Translations under genes and position numbers: made by a program | NCBI GenBank assembly: GCA_902518965.1 | Contig: CABYIQ010000009.1 | Coordinates: 1-54,622, forward strand | Source: an uncultured SAR116 cluster alpha proteobacterium | GTDB taxonomy: Bacteria > Pseudomonadota > Alphaproteobacteria > Puniceispirillales > Puniceispirillaceae | Direction: 5' to 3' | Length of the DNA stretch: 54,622 nt | The notes under the pieces: generated by a model | What the model was told of the DNA's origin: nothing | Databases searched by the model: none | What the model saw: only the letters and a program-made list of their open reading frames with translations | Part shown: positions 53,494 through 54,622 of the stretch, piece after piece | Numbering within the stretch: position 1 is the stretch's first letter | Layout: every line of letters starts with the position of its first letter

Positions 53494-54078
53494 GTGGCCA
53501 AGCTGTATTTTTCCTATTCGGCGATGAATGCCGGCAAATCAACGATTCTTTTGCAGGCGTCTCATAATTACCGCGAGCGAGGAATGAACACGCTGCTGTT
53601 GACTGCTGCTTTTGATGACAGGGCAGGCAAAGGGCGGATTGGGTCACGCATTGGTTTAGGTGCAGAGGCGCTGACTTTTGCAGCTGATACAGATATTGAA
53701 CAGTTAACACGGCGTGCGCATGAACAACAGGCTTTGGATTGTCTGCTGGTTGATGAGGCACAATTCCTGTCTGTTGATCAGGTGTGGCAGTTGAGCGTTG
53801 TTGTTGACCAGCTCAATATTCCAGTCATGTGCTATGGTTTGCGCACAGATTTCAGAGGTCAGCTTTTCCCTGGTTCAGCTGTTCTATTGGCTATGGCAGA
53901 TACTTTGCGAGAAATCAGAACTATCTGCCATTGCGGGCGAAAGGCGACCATGGTGACCCGCCTGACAGAGACAGGCGAAACGGTAACAGACGGTGCCCAA
54001 ATTGAAATTGGGGGCAATGATAAATATGTCTCTTTATGCCGGGTACACTGGAAAGAAATGACAGGATTACACAAATGA
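53494..54078 (+). CDS. tdk: Thymidine kinase
   Basis: A 194-residue type II thymidine kinase. The N-terminus [15 protein letters not shown] contains the P-loop, [14 protein letters not shown] near 81-94 the Walker B and catalytic Glu, and a zinc site is formed by ICHCGRKA near 149-156 and LCRVHW near 183-188. The GTG at 53494 gives the family start (M-A-K-L-Y-F); a TTG at 53473 is less likely. Its stop overlaps the nicotinamidase start by 4 bp (ATGA). Confidence 0.94.
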   Translation: MAKLYFSYSAMNAGKSTILLQASHNYRERGMNTLLLTAAFDDRAGKGRIGSRIGLGAEALTFAADTDIEQLTRRAHEQQALDCLLVDEAQFLSVDQVWQLSVVVDQLNIPVMCYGLRTDFRGQLFPGSAVLLAMADTLREIRTICHCGRKATMVTRLTETGETVTDGAQIEIGGNDKYVSLCRVHWKEMTGLHK

Positions 54079-54622
54079 CCAGCAAACTCGATCTAACAGC
54101 AGATAATACGGCCCTTCTGGTCATCGATGTCCAGAATGATTTTTGCCCAGGTGGCCAGCTGGCCGTCCAGGACGGTGACCAGGTGGTGGCGCCGATTAAC
54201 CTTATGATCACCTCTGCTGCCCATATTGTGGCAACACAGGACTGGCACCCTGATGGGCATGCTAGCTTTGCGACGAGTCATGAAGGCCGAAGACCATTTG
54301 ATGCAATAGAGTTCAGCTATGGGATGCAGACCTTGTGGCCGGATCATTGTGTTCAGGGCAGTGCTGGTGCCGCCTTTCATCCCGAGTTGCAGATTGATGC
54401 GGCCCATATGATTATCCGTAAGGGATTTCGCTCGGCCATCGATAGCTATTCAGCTTTTTTTGAAAATGACCAGACCACAGTTACAGGCCTGCATGGCTAT
54501 CTTCAGAACAGAACTGTTGGGCAGCTTGTCCTAGCGGGGCTGGCAACAGATTACTGTGTTGCCTACTCAGCCCTGGATGCGGCGAGGCTTGGTTATGATG
54601 TTCATGTTGTTCTTCCTGCTTG
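54075..54622 (+). CDS. pncA: Nicotinamidase (pyrazinamidase), 3'-truncated by window edge
   Basis: The first ~182 residues of an isochorismatase-fold nicotinamidase, which deamidates nicotinamide to nicotinate for NAD salvage. The catalytic Asp is in [14 protein letters not shown] near 14-27, metal ligands are in [12 protein letters not shown] near 53-64, the catalytic Lys is in IIRKGF near 114-119, and the nucleophile Cys is in [15 protein letters not shown] near 156-170. Full-length PncA has about 200-215 residues, so only a short C-terminal part lies outside the window. It is translationally coupled to tdk. Confidence 0.93.
   Translation, partial: MTSKLDLTADNTALLVIDVQNDFCPGGQLAVQDGDQVVAPINLMITSAAHIVATQDWHPDGHASFATSHEGRRPFDAIEFSYGMQTLWPDHCVQGSAGAAFHPELQIDAAHMIIRKGFRSAIDSYSAFFENDQTTVTGLHGYLQNRTVGQLVLAGLATDYCVAYSALDAARLGYDVHVVLPA

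Noticed and set aside
1-54622. tRNA, rRNA, CRISPR array, insertion sequence or prophage
   Set aside because: Intergenic spaces are short and none shows a cloverleaf, a regular repeat-spacer pattern, a transposase or paired terminal repeats that I could support by eye.

Overview
The window looks like chromosome from a marine alphaproteobacterium, most likely close to the SAR116 / Puniceispirillum group. I infer this from gene content, not from a marker gene: a DMSP-type demethylation and methanethiol oxidase cluster, an alphaproteobacterial fused indolepyruvate oxidoreductase, a DUF3726/Ldh_2 operon, high coding density and a base composition near 50% GC by eye. There is no rRNA, tRNA, CRISPR array, prophage or insertion sequence that I can support. 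The first gene (pgi) is cut at its 5' end and the last (pncA) at its 3' end.

Layout. 0-3.1 kb: end of pgi, a short remnant of a DUF1537 (four-carbon acid sugar kinase) gene, and an ABC-2 export pair. 3.1-10.3 kb: a minus-strand block of six genes (methanethiol oxidase, 2Fe-2S ferredoxin, CoA-binding protein, ECHDC3-type crotonase, DmdB-like acyl-CoA ligase, DmdA-like tetrahydrofolate-type methyltransferase) with a divergent IclR regulator and readable promoter and operator elements. 10.6-20.6 kb: a plus-strand run of fused indolepyruvate:ferredoxin oxidoreductase, long-form acyl-CoA dehydrogenase (DmdC/FadE type), MetY-type sulfhydrylase, an alpha/beta hydrolase and a FadJ-like bifunctional enzyme. 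20.6-24.5 kb: a YnjBCD-like ABC transporter with its ATPase divergent from the other two genes. 24.6-29.7 kb: SDR, glyoxalase I, methylmalonate-semialdehyde dehydrogenase, CysQ and glutathione-dependent formaldehyde dehydrogenase. 29.7-35.6 kb: a five-gene operon of amidase, metal-site-deficient M19 dipeptidase homologue, 567-residue unknown protein, DUF3726 protein and Ldh_2 oxidoreductase. 35.7-42.1 kb: orphan SF2 helicase, NAD-dependent epimerase/reductase, rpe, trhO, glutathione peroxidase and an FAD monooxygenase. 42.3-54.6 kb: ppa, pyrC, pyrE, then a nucleoside import and salvage locus (ribokinase, nucleoside hydrolase, 2OG-Fe(II) oxygenase, BMP-type ABC transporter, cdd, upp, tdk, pncA).

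How the genes may work together (inference). The minus-strand block could demethylate DMSP or a related methylated sulfur compound, activate the product as a CoA thioester and oxidise the released methanethiol to formaldehyde, sulfide and peroxide. Genes elsewhere in the window could handle the products: MetY could assimilate methanethiol or sulfide, the DmdC-type dehydrogenase could supply the step missing from the block, and the glutathione-dependent dehydrogenase could remove formaldehyde. The block departs from the known pathway: the DmdA-like enzyme differs at stretches I recall as conserved in DmdA, the crotonase lacks both usual catalytic glutamates, the methanethiol oxidase has no signal peptide, and it is coupled to a ferredoxin. 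This block and the amidase-to-Ldh_2 operon are the best candidates for undescribed biology here.
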